Notes under the pieces: generated by a model
The model's input: the letters and a program-made list of their open reading frames with translations, nothing else
Told to the model about the DNA's origin: nothing
Databases searched by the model: none
Part shown: positions 1-6,561 of the stretch, in pieces
How the letters are laid out: each line of letters opens with the position of its first letter
Numbering within the stretch: position 1 is the first letter of the stretch
Assembly: GCA_018335615.1 (NCBI GenBank)
Contig: JAGXRS010000125.1
Span: 1-6,922, forward strand
DNA length: 6,922 nucleotides
Origin: Hydrogenophaga sp.
GTDB taxonomy: Bacteria; Pseudomonadota; Gammaproteobacteria; Burkholderiales; Burkholderiaceae_C
Direction of reading: 5' to 3'
Position numbers and translations under genes: made by a program

Positions 1-382
1 GACCATTCGGCTGGCCGACAGCGCCACCGCCCGCGCGTGGCTGGGCGACGATCCCGATCCCGTGGTTTACCAGTGGCACCAGGACAGTTTTGTGCAGTTG
101 CCCGCCGGTGCCGAGGTCCTGGCCTCGTCGCCCGCCTGCGCGCACCAGGCCTTCGCCTTGCGCCAGCACCTGGCCATGCAGTTCCACATCGAGATCACGC
201 CCGACAAGATCACCGACTGGCTGGAGCAGCCGGGCGACGCCTACGCCGTGCAGGTGCTGCTGCACCGCGACAGCGTGCAGGACCCGGCTGCTCAGCGCGC
301 CGGCACCGCCCGGCACCTGGACGCCAGCCAGGCGCTGGCCGCGCACATCTACCGCCGCTGGCGCGAGCGCTGGGCGGTGTGA
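1..382 (+). CDS. Class I glutamine amidotransferase (GMP synthase-like), C-terminal part
   Basis: This is the last 126 residues of a protein whose start lies before the window; the frame is open from base 2 to the TGA at 380-382. The fragment has two hallmarks of the free-standing GATase family related to the GMP synthase glutaminase domain. The first is a WHQDSF segment (fragment residues 25-30), followed by the LPAGAEVLASS and HQAF pattern. The second is QFHIE (60-64), whose His62 and Glu64 match the His and Glu of the Cys-His-Glu triad. The nucleophile cysteine would lie upstream and is not visible. Such enzymes remove the amide ammonia from glutamine, or act on gamma-glutamyl compounds; the substrate cannot be told from this fragment. 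A GTG at 62 would give 106 residues but would cut the domain, so it is not a real start. The gene converges on yciA with four bases between stops. Confidence 0.85.
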   Translation, partial: TIRLADSATARAWLGDDPDPVVYQWHQDSFVQLPAGAEVLASSPACAHQAFALRQHLAMQFHIEITPDKITDWLEQPGDAYAVQVLLHRDSVQDPAAQRAGTARHLDASQALAAHIYRRWRERWAV

Positions 383-386
383 CCGG

Positions 387-827
387 TCAGCCCACCAGCC
401 CGGGCAGCTTCAGCCCGTCGCGCGGAATCGGCCGCGGCTTGCCTTCTGCGTCGATGGCCACGTAGGTCAGGCTGGCCTCGGTCACTTTCACGTACTGGCC
501 CTGGGCCGAGAAGCGTTCGGCGTACACCTCCACCTGCACGGTGATGGAGGTGTTGCCCAGCCGGGTGACGTGGGCAAAAAAGCTCAGGATGTCGCCCACC
601 TTCACCGGCTGCTTGAAGATGAACTGGTTCACCGCCACCGTGGCCATGCGCCCGCGCACATAGCGCGCCGGCACCACGGCGCCGGCCAGGTCCACCTGGG
701 CCATCACCCAGCCGCCGAAGATGTCGCCGTTGGCGTTCACGTCGGCCGGCATGGGAATGACCTTGAGCACCAGTTCGCGGTCGGTGGGCAGGGTGGTGTC
801 GGGGTTCAGGCTTGATTCGGTGGACAT
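387..827 (-). CDS. yciA: Acyl-CoA thioesterase, YciA-type hotdog fold
   Basis: A cytosolic hydrolase that splits acyl-CoA thioesters into free acid and CoA. The 146-residue product matches the single-hotdog YciA family along its length. It has MPADVNANGDIFGGW at residues 26-40, then VMAQVDLAGA with Asp46 at the place of the family's catalytic aspartate, then VNQFIFKQPVKVGD in the middle, and a TYVAIDAEGKPRPIP tail. I recall E. coli YciA as about 132 residues beginning MSTTHN; this one begins MSTESS, which supports the ATG at 827-825. A GTG two codons upstream (833-831) is also possible. No clear Shine-Dalgarno precedes either start. A few residues are added at each end compared with E. coli. 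It is back to back with the ABC exporter gene and convergent with the amidotransferase. Family assignment is firm; preferred chain length is not readable from the sequence. Confidence 0.93.
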   Translation of the reverse strand: MSTESSLNPDTTLPTDRELVLKVIPMPADVNANGDIFGGWVMAQVDLAGAVVPARYVRGRMATVAVNQFIFKQPVKVGDILSFFAHVTRLGNTSITVQVEVYAERFSAQGQYVKVTEASLTYVAIDAEGKPRPIPRDGLKLPGLVG

Positions 828-864
828 GGGCACAATCTGTGTTCAACAGCAGCCATTGTCTTTC
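828..864. promoter_or_regulatory. Short divergent gap with face-to-face -10-like hexamers
   Basis: Only 37 bases separate the ATG of yciA (minus) from the preferred ATG of the ABC exporter (plus). CACAAT at 831-836 on the plus strand and GACAAT read on the minus strand at 860-855 each match four of six bases of the sigma-70 -10 consensus. Used as promoters, they would start transcripts near 843 (plus) and 848 (minus), leaving leaders of roughly 20 bases on both genes. No convincing -35 element was found for either. This is a weak prediction made from position and hexamer alone. Confidence 0.25.
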
Positions 865-2727
865 ATGCGTCCGTCCCAGGTTTCCCTTCCCCTTCCCGCC
901 CACCCGTCAGAACCCGGTGCCGCCGCGCCGCGCCGGTCCGACTGGGCCACGCTCTCGCGCCTGTTCCCCTACCTCTGGCAGTACAAATGGCGCGTGCTGA
1001 TTGCGCTGGGTTTCATGGTGGCGGCCAAGGTGGCCAACGTGAGCGTGCCGCTGCTGCTGAAGGAACTGGTCGACGCCATGACCATCCCGCCCAGCAGTCC
1101 GCAGGCCCTGCTGGTGGTGCCGCTGGGCCTGCTGCTGGCCTATGGCGGCCTGCGCCTGTCCACCACGCTGTTCACCGAACTGCGCGAACTGGTGTTCGCC
1201 AAGGCCACCGAGGGCGCCACGCGCAGCATCGCGCTGCAGGTGTTCGGCCACCTGCACGCGCTGAGCCTGCGCTTCCACCTGGAGCGCCAGACCGGCGGCA
1301 TGACGCGCGACATCGAGCGCGGCACGCGCGGCGTGCAGTCGCTCATCTCGTACTCGCTCTACAGCATCGTGCCCACGCTGATCGAGGTGACGATGGTGCT
1401 GGCCCTGCTGGGCACCAAATTCGACATGGGTTACGTGTGGATCACGCTGGTGGCCCTGGTGCTCTACATCAGCTTCACGGTGATCGTGACCGAGTGGCGC
1501 ACCAAGTTCCGGCGCGAGATGAACGAACTGGAGTCGACCAGCCAGTCGCGCGCCGTCGATTCCTTGCTGAACTACGAGACCGTCAAGTACTTCAACAACG
1601 AGGCGTTCGAGGCCAGGCGCTACGACGAGGCGCTGGAGAAGCTGCGCCGCGCCCGCATCAAGAGCCAGACCACGCTGTCCATGCTCAACGCCGGGCAGCA
1701 GCTGGTGATTGCGATTGCGCTGGTGCTCATGCTCTACCGCGCCACGCAGGGCGTGGCCAATGGCGAGATGACGCTGGGCGACCTGGTGATGGTCAACGCC
1801 TTCATGATCCAGCTCTACATCCCGCTGGGTTTCCTGGGCGTGCTCTACCGGGAGATCAAGCAGAGCCTGACCGACCTGGACAAGATGTTCGTGCTGCTGG
1901 AGAAAGAGCGCGAGATTGCCGACGCACCCGAGGCCCGGCCGCTGGCGCTCAGCGGCCCGCCGGCGGTGCGCTTCGAGAATGTGCGTTTTTCCTATGAGCC
2001 GGCGCGCGAAATCCTGCACGGCATCAGCTTCGAGATTCCGCCGGGCAAGACGGTGGCGGTGGTGGGGCCGTCGGGCTCGGGCAAATCGACGCTGGCGCGG
2101 CTGCTCTACCGCTTCTACGACGTGACGAACAGCGAGCCGTCGGGCGCGCCGAGCGGTGGCGACACCGGCCGCATCACCATCGACGGGCAGGACATCCGCT
2201 CGGTCACGCAGGCCAGCGTGCGCCAGGCCATCGGCATCGTGCCGCAGGACACGGTGCTCTTCAACGACACCATCGAATACAACATCCTCTACGGCCGGCC
2301 CGACGCCGGGCACGACGCCGCCGTGCAGGCGGCACAGGCGGCACACATCCACAGCTTCATCGAGCGGCTGCCGCTGGGCTATCGCACCATGGTGGGCGAG
2401 CGCGGCCTGAAGCTCTCCGGCGGCGAGAAGCAGCGCGTGGCGATTGCCCGCACGCTGCTGAAGAACCCGCCCATCGTGATCTTCGACGAGGCCACCTCGG
2501 CGCTGGACTCGGCCAACGAGCGCGCCATCCAGGCCGAGCTGAAGACGGCGGCGCGCAACAAGACCACGCTGGTGATCGCGCACCGCCTGTCCACCGTGGT
2601 GGACGCGCACGAGATCCTGGTGCTGGTCAACGGCGAGATCCTGGAGCGCGGCACCCATGCGGCGCTGCTGGCCCGTGGCGGCGTGTACGCCGGCATGTGG
2701 GCGCTGCAGCAAAGCGGCGCCGACTGA
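865..2727 (+). CDS. Atm1/HMT-type ABC exporter, fused membrane and ATPase domains
   Basis: A 620-residue half-transporter expected to work as a homodimer in the inner membrane. Residues about 35-330 form the six-helix type I exporter domain. They carry signatures of the Atm1 (ABCB7/HMT1) group: VKYFNNE at 239-245, LNAGQQ at 274-279 and YIPLGFLGVLYREIKQSLTD at 318-337. The ATPase domain follows, with A-loop Tyr377, Walker A GPSGSGKST 401-409, Q-loop Gln461, signature LSGGEKQ 517-523, Walker B IVIFDEA 537-543, D-loop SALD 545-548 and H-loop His573. All catalytic residues are present. Bacterial Atm1 homologues export glutathione-linked compounds and metal-thiol conjugates; the substrate here is inferred from family only. 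Residues about 422-433 (NSEPSGAPSGGD) look like an insertion between Walker A and the ITIDGQ strand. I chose the ATG at 865 because the upstream in-frame ATGs (826, 721) lie against or inside yciA. The start at 826 (633 aa), with a weak GGTGGA before it, remains possible. It is not CydC or CydD despite the oxidase genes nearby. Confidence 0.93.
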   Translation: MRPSQVSLPLPAHPSEPGAAAPRRSDWATLSRLFPYLWQYKWRVLIALGFMVAAKVANVSVPLLLKELVDAMTIPPSSPQALLVVPLGLLLAYGGLRLSTTLFTELRELVFAKATEGATRSIALQVFGHLHALSLRFHLERQTGGMTRDIERGTRGVQSLISYSLYSIVPTLIEVTMVLALLGTKFDMGYVWITLVALVLYISFTVIVTEWRTKFRREMNELESTSQSRAVDSLLNYETVKYFNNEAFEARRYDEALEKLRRARIKSQTTLSMLNAGQQLVIAIALVLMLYRATQGVANGEMTLGDLVMVNAFMIQLYIPLGFLGVLYREIKQSLTDLDKMFVLLEKEREIADAPEARPLALSGPPAVRFENVRFSYEPAREILHGISFEIPPGKTVAVVGPSGSGKSTLARLLYRFYDVTNSEPSGAPSGGDTGRITIDGQDIRSVTQASVRQAIGIVPQDTVLFNDTIEYNILYGRPDAGHDAAVQAAQAAHIHSFIERLPLGYRTMVGERGLKLSGGEKQRVAIARTLLKNPPIVIFDEATSALDSANERAIQAELKTAARNKTTLVIAHRLSTVVDAHEILVLVNGEILERGTHAALLARGGVYAGMWALQQSGAD

Positions 2728-2748
2728 TACCCGCTCAGGCTCGTCGCG

Positions 2749-2967
2749 TCAGTCCAGCACCCAGCGCAGCAGCAGCGCCACGACCCCCAGACTGAGCACG
2801 CTGGCCAGCCAGATGCCCAGCATCCACAGCAGGCGCACCGGCAGGGGCGGGGGTTCGCCGTCTTGCACCGCAAGCCAGGTGGTCCAGCCCCGGCGCTTCA
2901 CGGGCGTACCGTCGTCCTGCGTGCGGCCGTGCGCGCTGGCTTGGGGGCGGCCCGGTGCGGCGCTCAT
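2749..2967 (-). CDS. DUF2474 family small membrane protein of the bd oxidase operon
   Basis: A 72-residue protein with one predicted helix at about residues 45-68 (VRLLWMLGIWLASVLSLG onward), ending RWVLD. The RLLWMLGIWLASV...LGVVALLLR pattern is that of DUF2474 proteins, which are typically encoded just after cioAB/cydAB oxidase subunits. By position it resembles CydX, the one-helix subunit of E. coli bd-I, so it may be a small structural or assembly subunit; this role is inference. Its ATG overlaps the cydB stop as ATGA (2964-2967), so it is probably translated by coupling; GAGG lies about 12 bases before the start. Family members as I know them are about 40 residues, so the first 43 residues, hydrophilic and rich in Arg, Gln and Pro, are an unusual extension. 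No start codon better placed before the helix was seen. Its stop is 21 bases from the stop of the convergent ABC gene, with no terminator-like hairpin between. Confidence 0.85.
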   Translation of the reverse strand: MSAAPGRPQASAHGRTQDDGTPVKRRGWTTWLAVQDGEPPPLPVRLLWMLGIWLASVLSLGVVALLLRWVLD

Positions 2968-3968
2968 GCGTGGTACCCCTCGGCGTCCACCTTGCCGCGG
3001 AACACCCAGTACGACCACGCCGTGTAGCCCAGGATCATCGGCATCACCAGCGCCGTGCCCACCAGCATGAAGACCTGGCTGCTGCGGTCGGTGGCCGCCT
3101 CCCAGATCGTCACGGCGCCCGGGATCACGTCCGGGTACACGCTCACGCCCAGGCCCACGAAGCACAGCAGGAAGATGAACAGCGTCAGCAGGAAGGGAGT
3201 CAGTTCATGGCCTTTTTGCAGGGCACGCACGAACGCCAGGCTGGCCAGGGCCACCAGGATGGGCACGGGCGCCACCCACAGGATGTTGGGCCAGCCGAGC
3301 CAGCGGTCGAAGTACTCGCCGGTGAGAAAGGGCGTGGCCGCACTCACCGCCACAATTGCCAGCAGGGTGCCCACGCCCAGCCAGCGCGCCAGCCGCTGCG
3401 CCTGCTGCTGCAGCGCGCCTTCCGCCTTCAGGATGAGCCAGGTGGCACCCAGCAGCGCATAGGCCACCGCCACGCTCACGCCGGTCATGAGGCTGAAGGG
3501 CGTGAGCCAGTCCCACCAGCCGCCGGTATACGCCCGGTTCTCCACCGCGATGCCCTGCAGCAGGGCGCCCAGCACGATGCCCTGCGACAGCGCCGCCACA
3601 AAGGAGCCGCCGGTGAACGCGATGTCCCACCAGCGCCGGTGCCCCGGGTCGCGCCAGCGGAATTCAAACGCGACGCCGCGGAACACCAGCGCCAGCAGCA
3701 TGGCGATGATGGGCGCGTACAAGGCGGACAGGATCACGCCATAGGCCAGCGGAAACGCTGCCAGCAGCCCGCCGCCGCCGAGCACCAGCCAAGTCTCGTT
3801 GCCGTCCCACACCGGGGCAATGCTGTTCATGGCCGTGTCGCGCTCGTGGCCCACCGGGAACAGCGGAAACAGGATGCCGATGCCCAGGTCGAACCCGTCC
3901 ATCACCACGTAGACGAAGAGGGCGACCACGATGATGAGCGCCCACACCAGCGTCAGGTCGATGTTCAT
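2964..3968 (-). CDS. cydB: Cytochrome bd-type quinol oxidase subunit II (CioB/CydB)
   Basis: The second large subunit of a cytochrome bd quinol oxidase, 334 residues, close to the roughly 335 expected for the CioB type. It pairs with CydA in the inner membrane to oxidise quinol and reduce oxygen to water. Recognisable segments are VVMDGFDLGIG (21-31, with the conserved Asp24 and Asp27), APVWDGNETWLVLGGG (51-66) and FRGVAFEFRWR (96-106), followed by several hydrophobic helices spread to residue 324. The GNETWLV form, rather than the GNQVW of E. coli CydB, fits the cyanide-insensitive branch. The start ATG (3968-3966) overlaps the cydA stop as ATGA, with GGAG about seven bases before it. The stop likewise overlaps the next start, so this is the middle gene of a tightly coupled three-gene unit. 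No broken or missing segment was seen. Confidence 0.97.
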   Translation of the reverse strand: MNIDLTLVWALIIVVALFVYVVMDGFDLGIGILFPLFPVGHERDTAMNSIAPVWDGNETWLVLGGGGLLAAFPLAYGVILSALYAPIIAMLLALVFRGVAFEFRWRDPGHRRWWDIAFTGGSFVAALSQGIVLGALLQGIAVENRAYTGGWWDWLTPFSLMTGVSVAVAYALLGATWLILKAEGALQQQAQRLARWLGVGTLLAIVAVSAATPFLTGEYFDRWLGWPNILWVAPVPILVALASLAFVRALQKGHELTPFLLTLFIFLLCFVGLGVSVYPDVIPGAVTIWEAATDRSSQVFMLVGTALVMPMILGYTAWSYWVFRGKVDAEGYHA

Positions 3969-5389
3969 GCGGGGTCTCCGGCGGTCGGGGCGATGGCTTC
4001 GGGCTTCACCGCGGCAGCGGGCGTGGTGCCGGCGGTGCGCACCGGTATGTGGGCGGGCGGCGGTTCGTGCGGCCCGGGCGGCTTGCCCATCAGCTTGAGG
4101 ATGTAGACCACGCCGGCGCCGAACACGGCGAAGTAGATGACGATGAAGGCCAGCAGCGAAGTCGCCACGGCCGGCGCGGCCAGCGGCGACACCGCGTCGG
4201 CCGTGCGCATCAGGCCGTGGATCACCCAGGGCTGGCGACCCACCTCGGTCGTCACCCAGCCGGCCAGCACCGCCACCAGGCCGGACGGTCCCATGGCGAT
4301 GGCGAAGCGGTGCAGCGGCCGCGAGCTGTAGAGCCGCCCGCGCGCCCGCGCCACCAGGCTGAACAGGCCGAGTGCCGCCATCAGGAAGCCCAGCCCCACC
4401 ATGATGCGGAAGGCCCAGAACACGATGCCCACCGGCGGGTGGTCTTCGGGTGGTACCGTGTCCAGCCCGTCCAGCGGCGCGTTGCGGTCGTGCTTGAGGA
4501 TGAGCGAGGAGGCCTTGGGGATCTGCACCGCGTAGTCCACCCGCTGCTGCGCGCTGTTCGGAATGCCGAACAGGATCAGCGGCGCTCCTTGCGGATAGCT
4601 CTGGTAGTGGCCCTCCATGGCCATCACCTTCACCGGCTGGTGCTCCAGCGTGTTCAGGCCGTGCAGGTCACCCAGCAGGATCTGTATCGGCGACACGATG
4701 GCCGCCATCCACATCGCCATCGAGAACATGATGCGCACGCGCTGGTTCTCGCGGTCGCGCAGCAGGTGCCAGGCCGCCACACCGCCGATGACGAAGGCCG
4801 TGGTGAGGTAGGCGGCCGACATGGTGTGCGCTAGCCGGTAGGGAAAGCTGGGGTTGAAGATGATGTCGAGCCAGCTGCCGGCCGCGATGAACTGCCCGTG
4901 TTCGTTCAGGGCGTGACCGGTCGGCGTGTGCATCCAGCTGTTGACCGACAGAATCCAGAACGCCGAGATGAAGGTACCCACCGCCACCATCAGCGTGGCC
5001 GTGAAGTGCAGGCCCTTGCCCACCCGGTTCATGCCGAACAGCATCACGCCCAGGAAACCGGCTTCCAAGAAGAAGGCGGTCAGCACCTCGTAGGCCATGA
5101 GCGGGCCGATCACCGGGCCGGCCCGGTCGGAAAACACCGACCAGTTGGTGCCGAACTGGTACGACATGACGATGCCCGACACCACCCCCATGGCGAACAC
5201 CAGCGCAAAGATCTTCACCCAGTAGCGGAACAGGTCCATGTACTCGGCGCGGCCGGTCTTGAGCCACAGACCTTCGAGCACGGCCAGGTAGCTCGCCAGG
5301 CCGATGGTGATGGCCGGGAACAGGAAGTGGAAGCTGACCGTGAAGGCAAACTGGATGCGTGCGAGCAGCAGGGCGTCGGGCAGTTCCAA
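3965..5389 (-). CDS. cydA: Cytochrome bd-type quinol oxidase subunit I (CioA/CydA)
   Basis: The haem-bearing, quinol-oxidising subunit, 474 residues when started at TTG 5389-5387. Axial ligands are visible: His21 (haem b595), and His188 in FPYRLAHTMSAAY with Met330 in FWAFRIMVGLGF (haem b558). Glu101 and Glu109 lie in the MAYEVLTAFFLEAGFLG helix, and GRQPW is at 384-388 with Glu382 just before. The quinol loop starts LGDLHGLNTLEHQPVK (239-254) and is short, without the C-terminal Q-loop extension of E. coli CydA; with the LHGLNTLEHQP wording this points to the cyanide-insensitive (CIO) type. After the last helix (near 434) comes a 40-residue Pro/Ala/His-rich cytosolic tail. The frame stays open upstream to 5584, but those residues lack oxidase character. 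GGAGGAG sits five bases before the TTG, and LELPDALLLARIQFAFTVSFH matches the family's usual first residues. It leads the cydA-cydB-DUF2474 unit and is divergent from the LysR gene. Confidence 0.96.
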   Translation of the reverse strand: MELPDALLLARIQFAFTVSFHFLFPAITIGLASYLAVLEGLWLKTGRAEYMDLFRYWVKIFALVFAMGVVSGIVMSYQFGTNWSVFSDRAGPVIGPLMAYEVLTAFFLEAGFLGVMLFGMNRVGKGLHFTATLMVAVGTFISAFWILSVNSWMHTPTGHALNEHGQFIAAGSWLDIIFNPSFPYRLAHTMSAAYLTTAFVIGGVAAWHLLRDRENQRVRIMFSMAMWMAAIVSPIQILLGDLHGLNTLEHQPVKVMAMEGHYQSYPQGAPLILFGIPNSAQQRVDYAVQIPKASSLILKHDRNAPLDGLDTVPPEDHPPVGIVFWAFRIMVGLGFLMAALGLFSLVARARGRLYSSRPLHRFAIAMGPSGLVAVLAGWVTTEVGRQPWVIHGLMRTADAVSPLAAPAVATSLLAFIVIYFAVFGAGVVYILKLMGKPPGPHEPPPAHIPVRTAGTTPAAAVKPEAIAPTAGDPA

Positions 5390-5394
5390 GCGGA

Positions 5395-5401
5395 CTCCTC
5401 C
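5395..5401 (-). promoter_or_regulatory. Strong ribosome binding site deciding a TTG start for cydA
   Basis: Read on the minus strand this is GGAGGAG followed by TCCGC and then TTG. The seven bases match the anti-Shine-Dalgarno almost perfectly at ideal spacing. No ATG or GTG occurs in this frame near the expected N-terminus, so this site is the main argument for a TTG initiator. A strong binding site with a weak start codon is a common compensation. Confidence 0.8.
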
Positions 5402-5581
5402 AGGCGGACATGGACGGATGTGGACAGGCGGGGGCGTGACAGCGGCATGGTGGAGCAGACGCGGCGGGCGCGCGGTGCGCCAGCGCACACAGCTCAAGCG
5501 CGTCGCACGCGCCCGTTCCCCCAACCCGCTGGGCGGGCCTGCCGGTGTGGCCTTTGGTCTGCATCGGGCGGGGCCCGCGCG

Positions 5582-5587
5582 CATAAT
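5582..5587 (+). promoter_or_regulatory. Candidate -10 element (CATAAT) of the LysR gene
   Basis: CATAAT matches five of six bases of the TATAAT consensus and ends eight bases before the LysR ATG at 5596. A transcript starting about seven bases after a -10 would begin at or next to the A of the ATG, giving leaderless or near-leaderless mRNA. No Shine-Dalgarno is visible before this ATG, which agrees. No good -35 was found at 16-18 bases spacing. Confidence 0.45.
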
Positions 5588-5595
5588 TCCGGCGC

Positions 5596-6522
5596 ATGGA
5601 AACCAAATGGCTGGAAGATTTCGTGAGCCTGGCTGAGACGCGCAGCTTCAGCCGCTCGGCCCAGTTGCGGCATGTCACCCAGCCGGCGTTTTCGCGGCGC
5701 ATCCAGTCGCTCGAAGCCTGGGCTGGCACCGACCTGGTGGACCGTTCGTCCTACCCCACGCGGCTCACCCCGGCTGGCCAGACACTCTACGAGCAGTCGC
5801 TGGACATGCTGCAGGCGCTGCAGAGCACGCGCGCCATGCTCCGTGCCCACACGGCCGCCGCGCAGGACGTGATCGAGTTCGCTGTGCCGCACACGCTGGC
5901 CTTCACCTTTTTCCCGTCCTGGTTGTCGGGTCTGCGCGCGAGCTGCGGCCCGATCAAGAGCCGGCTCATCGCCCTGAATGTGCACGACGCGGTGATGCGC
6001 CTGGCCGAAGGCAGCTGCGACCTGCTGATTTCCTACCACCACACGGCCCAGCCGATCCAGCTCGATGCCGAACGCTATGAAATGCTGCCGCTGGGCGCCG
6101 AGGTGCTGTCGCCCTATGCGCGCCCCGATGCCCTGGGCGCGCCCCTGTTCGCGCTGCCGGGCAGCGTGAGCCAGCCGCTGCCCTATCTGGCCTACGCCCC
6201 GGGCGCCTACCTGGGGCGCGCGGTGGACCAGATGCTCAAGCAAAGCCGTTCACCCGTGCACCTGGACCGCATCTACGAGACCGACATGGCCGAGGGCCTG
6301 AAGGCCATGGCGCTGGAGGGGCACGGTATCGCTTTCCTGCCGGCCAGCGCGGTGCGCAAGGAGGTGCGCGCCAAGAAGCTGGTGCCGGCCGGCGGCGAGC
6401 TGGAGACCGCGCTGGACATCCGCATCTACCGCGAGCGGCCCACCGCCCGCAAGGCCAAAGGCCCGGTGGAGAAATTCTGGTCCGACCTCCAGGCGCACCT
6501 GGAGCGGGCCGCGGCGCGCTAA
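5596..6522 (+). CDS. LysR-type transcriptional regulator, HypT/YjiE-like
   Basis: A 308-residue cytosolic DNA-binding regulator of normal LysR length. The winged helix-turn-helix is at about residues 3-62 (FVSLAETRSFSRSAQLRHVT, then QPAFSRRIQSLE, then TRLTPAGQTLYEQ). A linker helix follows, and from about residue 92 comes a substrate-binding-like effector domain (IEFAVPHTLAFTFFPSWLS onward). The beginning METKWLEDFVSLAETRSFSRSA and the QPAFSRRI helix resemble E. coli HypT (YjiE), the hypochlorite-responsive regulator, and the resemblance continues through SYMGR/AYLGR and the M-x-E-x-L-K-x-x-AL-G-GIA-LP stretch. Of the three methionines reported to sense hypochlorite there, only one has a counterpart here. 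The gene is divergent from cydA, so controlling the oxidase operon is a reasonable but unproven role; autoregulation is usual in this family. Its stop is followed by the structured region at 6523-6816. LysR membership is certain; the subfamily assignment is moderate. Confidence 0.94.
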   Translation: METKWLEDFVSLAETRSFSRSAQLRHVTQPAFSRRIQSLEAWAGTDLVDRSSYPTRLTPAGQTLYEQSLDMLQALQSTRAMLRAHTAAAQDVIEFAVPHTLAFTFFPSWLSGLRASCGPIKSRLIALNVHDAVMRLAEGSCDLLISYHHTAQPIQLDAERYEMLPLGAEVLSPYARPDALGAPLFALPGSVSQPLPYLAYAPGAYLGRAVDQMLKQSRSPVHLDRIYETDMAEGLKAMALEGHGIAFLPASAVRKEVRAKKLVPAGGELETALDIRIYRERPTARKAKGPVEKFWSDLQAHLERAAAR

Positions 6523-6549
6523 CCCGACAGCCGCAGACCGCTGGCGGAC

Positions 6550-6555
6550 TATGAT
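6550..6555 (+). promoter_or_regulatory. Candidate -10 element (TATGAT) upstream of the structured leader
   Basis: TATGAT matches five of six bases of the -10 consensus and lies 28 bases after the LysR stop. A transcript would begin near 6562, which is itself an ATG, and would run about 255 bases before the next plausible gene start at 6817. The best -35 resemblance, CCGACA at 6524-6529, is 20 bases away, longer than ideal. The hexamer sits six bases before an ATG, much as CATAAT sits eight bases before the LysR start. Confidence 0.35.
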
Positions 6556-6561
6556 GCCGGC

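Larger units (their letters stand above)
5390..5595. promoter_or_regulatory. Divergent intergenic region between cydA operon and LysR gene
   Basis: This 206-base stretch must contain the promoters of both the oxidase operon and the regulator. A 14-base interrupted palindrome, GTGCGC-CA-GCGCAC, lies at 5475-5488, roughly midway, and could be an operator. Near the cydA end, GGACATGGAC and GGATGTGGAC (5406-5426) form an imperfect tandem repeat. I found no FNR-type TTGAT-N4-ATCAA site and no clear T-N11-A LysR box. No confident promoter for cydA was found on the minus strand; TTGAGC (read on the minus strand near 5492-5497) has no partner -10. The reading frame that continues upstream of cydA through here is not supported as coding. 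Confidence 0.4.

Noticed and set aside
907..2712. Long open frame (601 codons) on the minus strand opposite the ABC exporter
   Set aside because: It is the mirror of a GC-rich coding frame, rich in His, Gln, Arg and Ala, with no recognisable domain. The plus-strand frame has every ABC motif intact.
865..2727. The ABC exporter as CydC or CydD, the bd oxidase assembly transporter
   Set aside because: It stands alone and converges on the oxidase operon instead of being in it. The membrane domain carries Atm1-type signatures (KYFNNE, LNAGQQ) not expected in CydCD.
2728..2748. Bidirectional terminator between the exporter and the oxidase operon
   Set aside because: Only 21 bases separate the stops, and they contain no inverted repeat or T-run.
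2955..4106. Open plus-strand frame of 383 codons opposite cydB
   Set aside because: Its product is a low-complexity His/Gln/Arg/Ala-rich string typical of antisense frames in high-GC genes; cydB on the minus strand is clearly real.
5390..5584. A 65-residue N-terminal extension of CydA from an ATG at 5584
   Set aside because: The residues are Arg/Pro/Ala-rich without membrane or oxidase character. A strong ribosome binding site and the family's usual N-terminus are found at the TTG at 5389.
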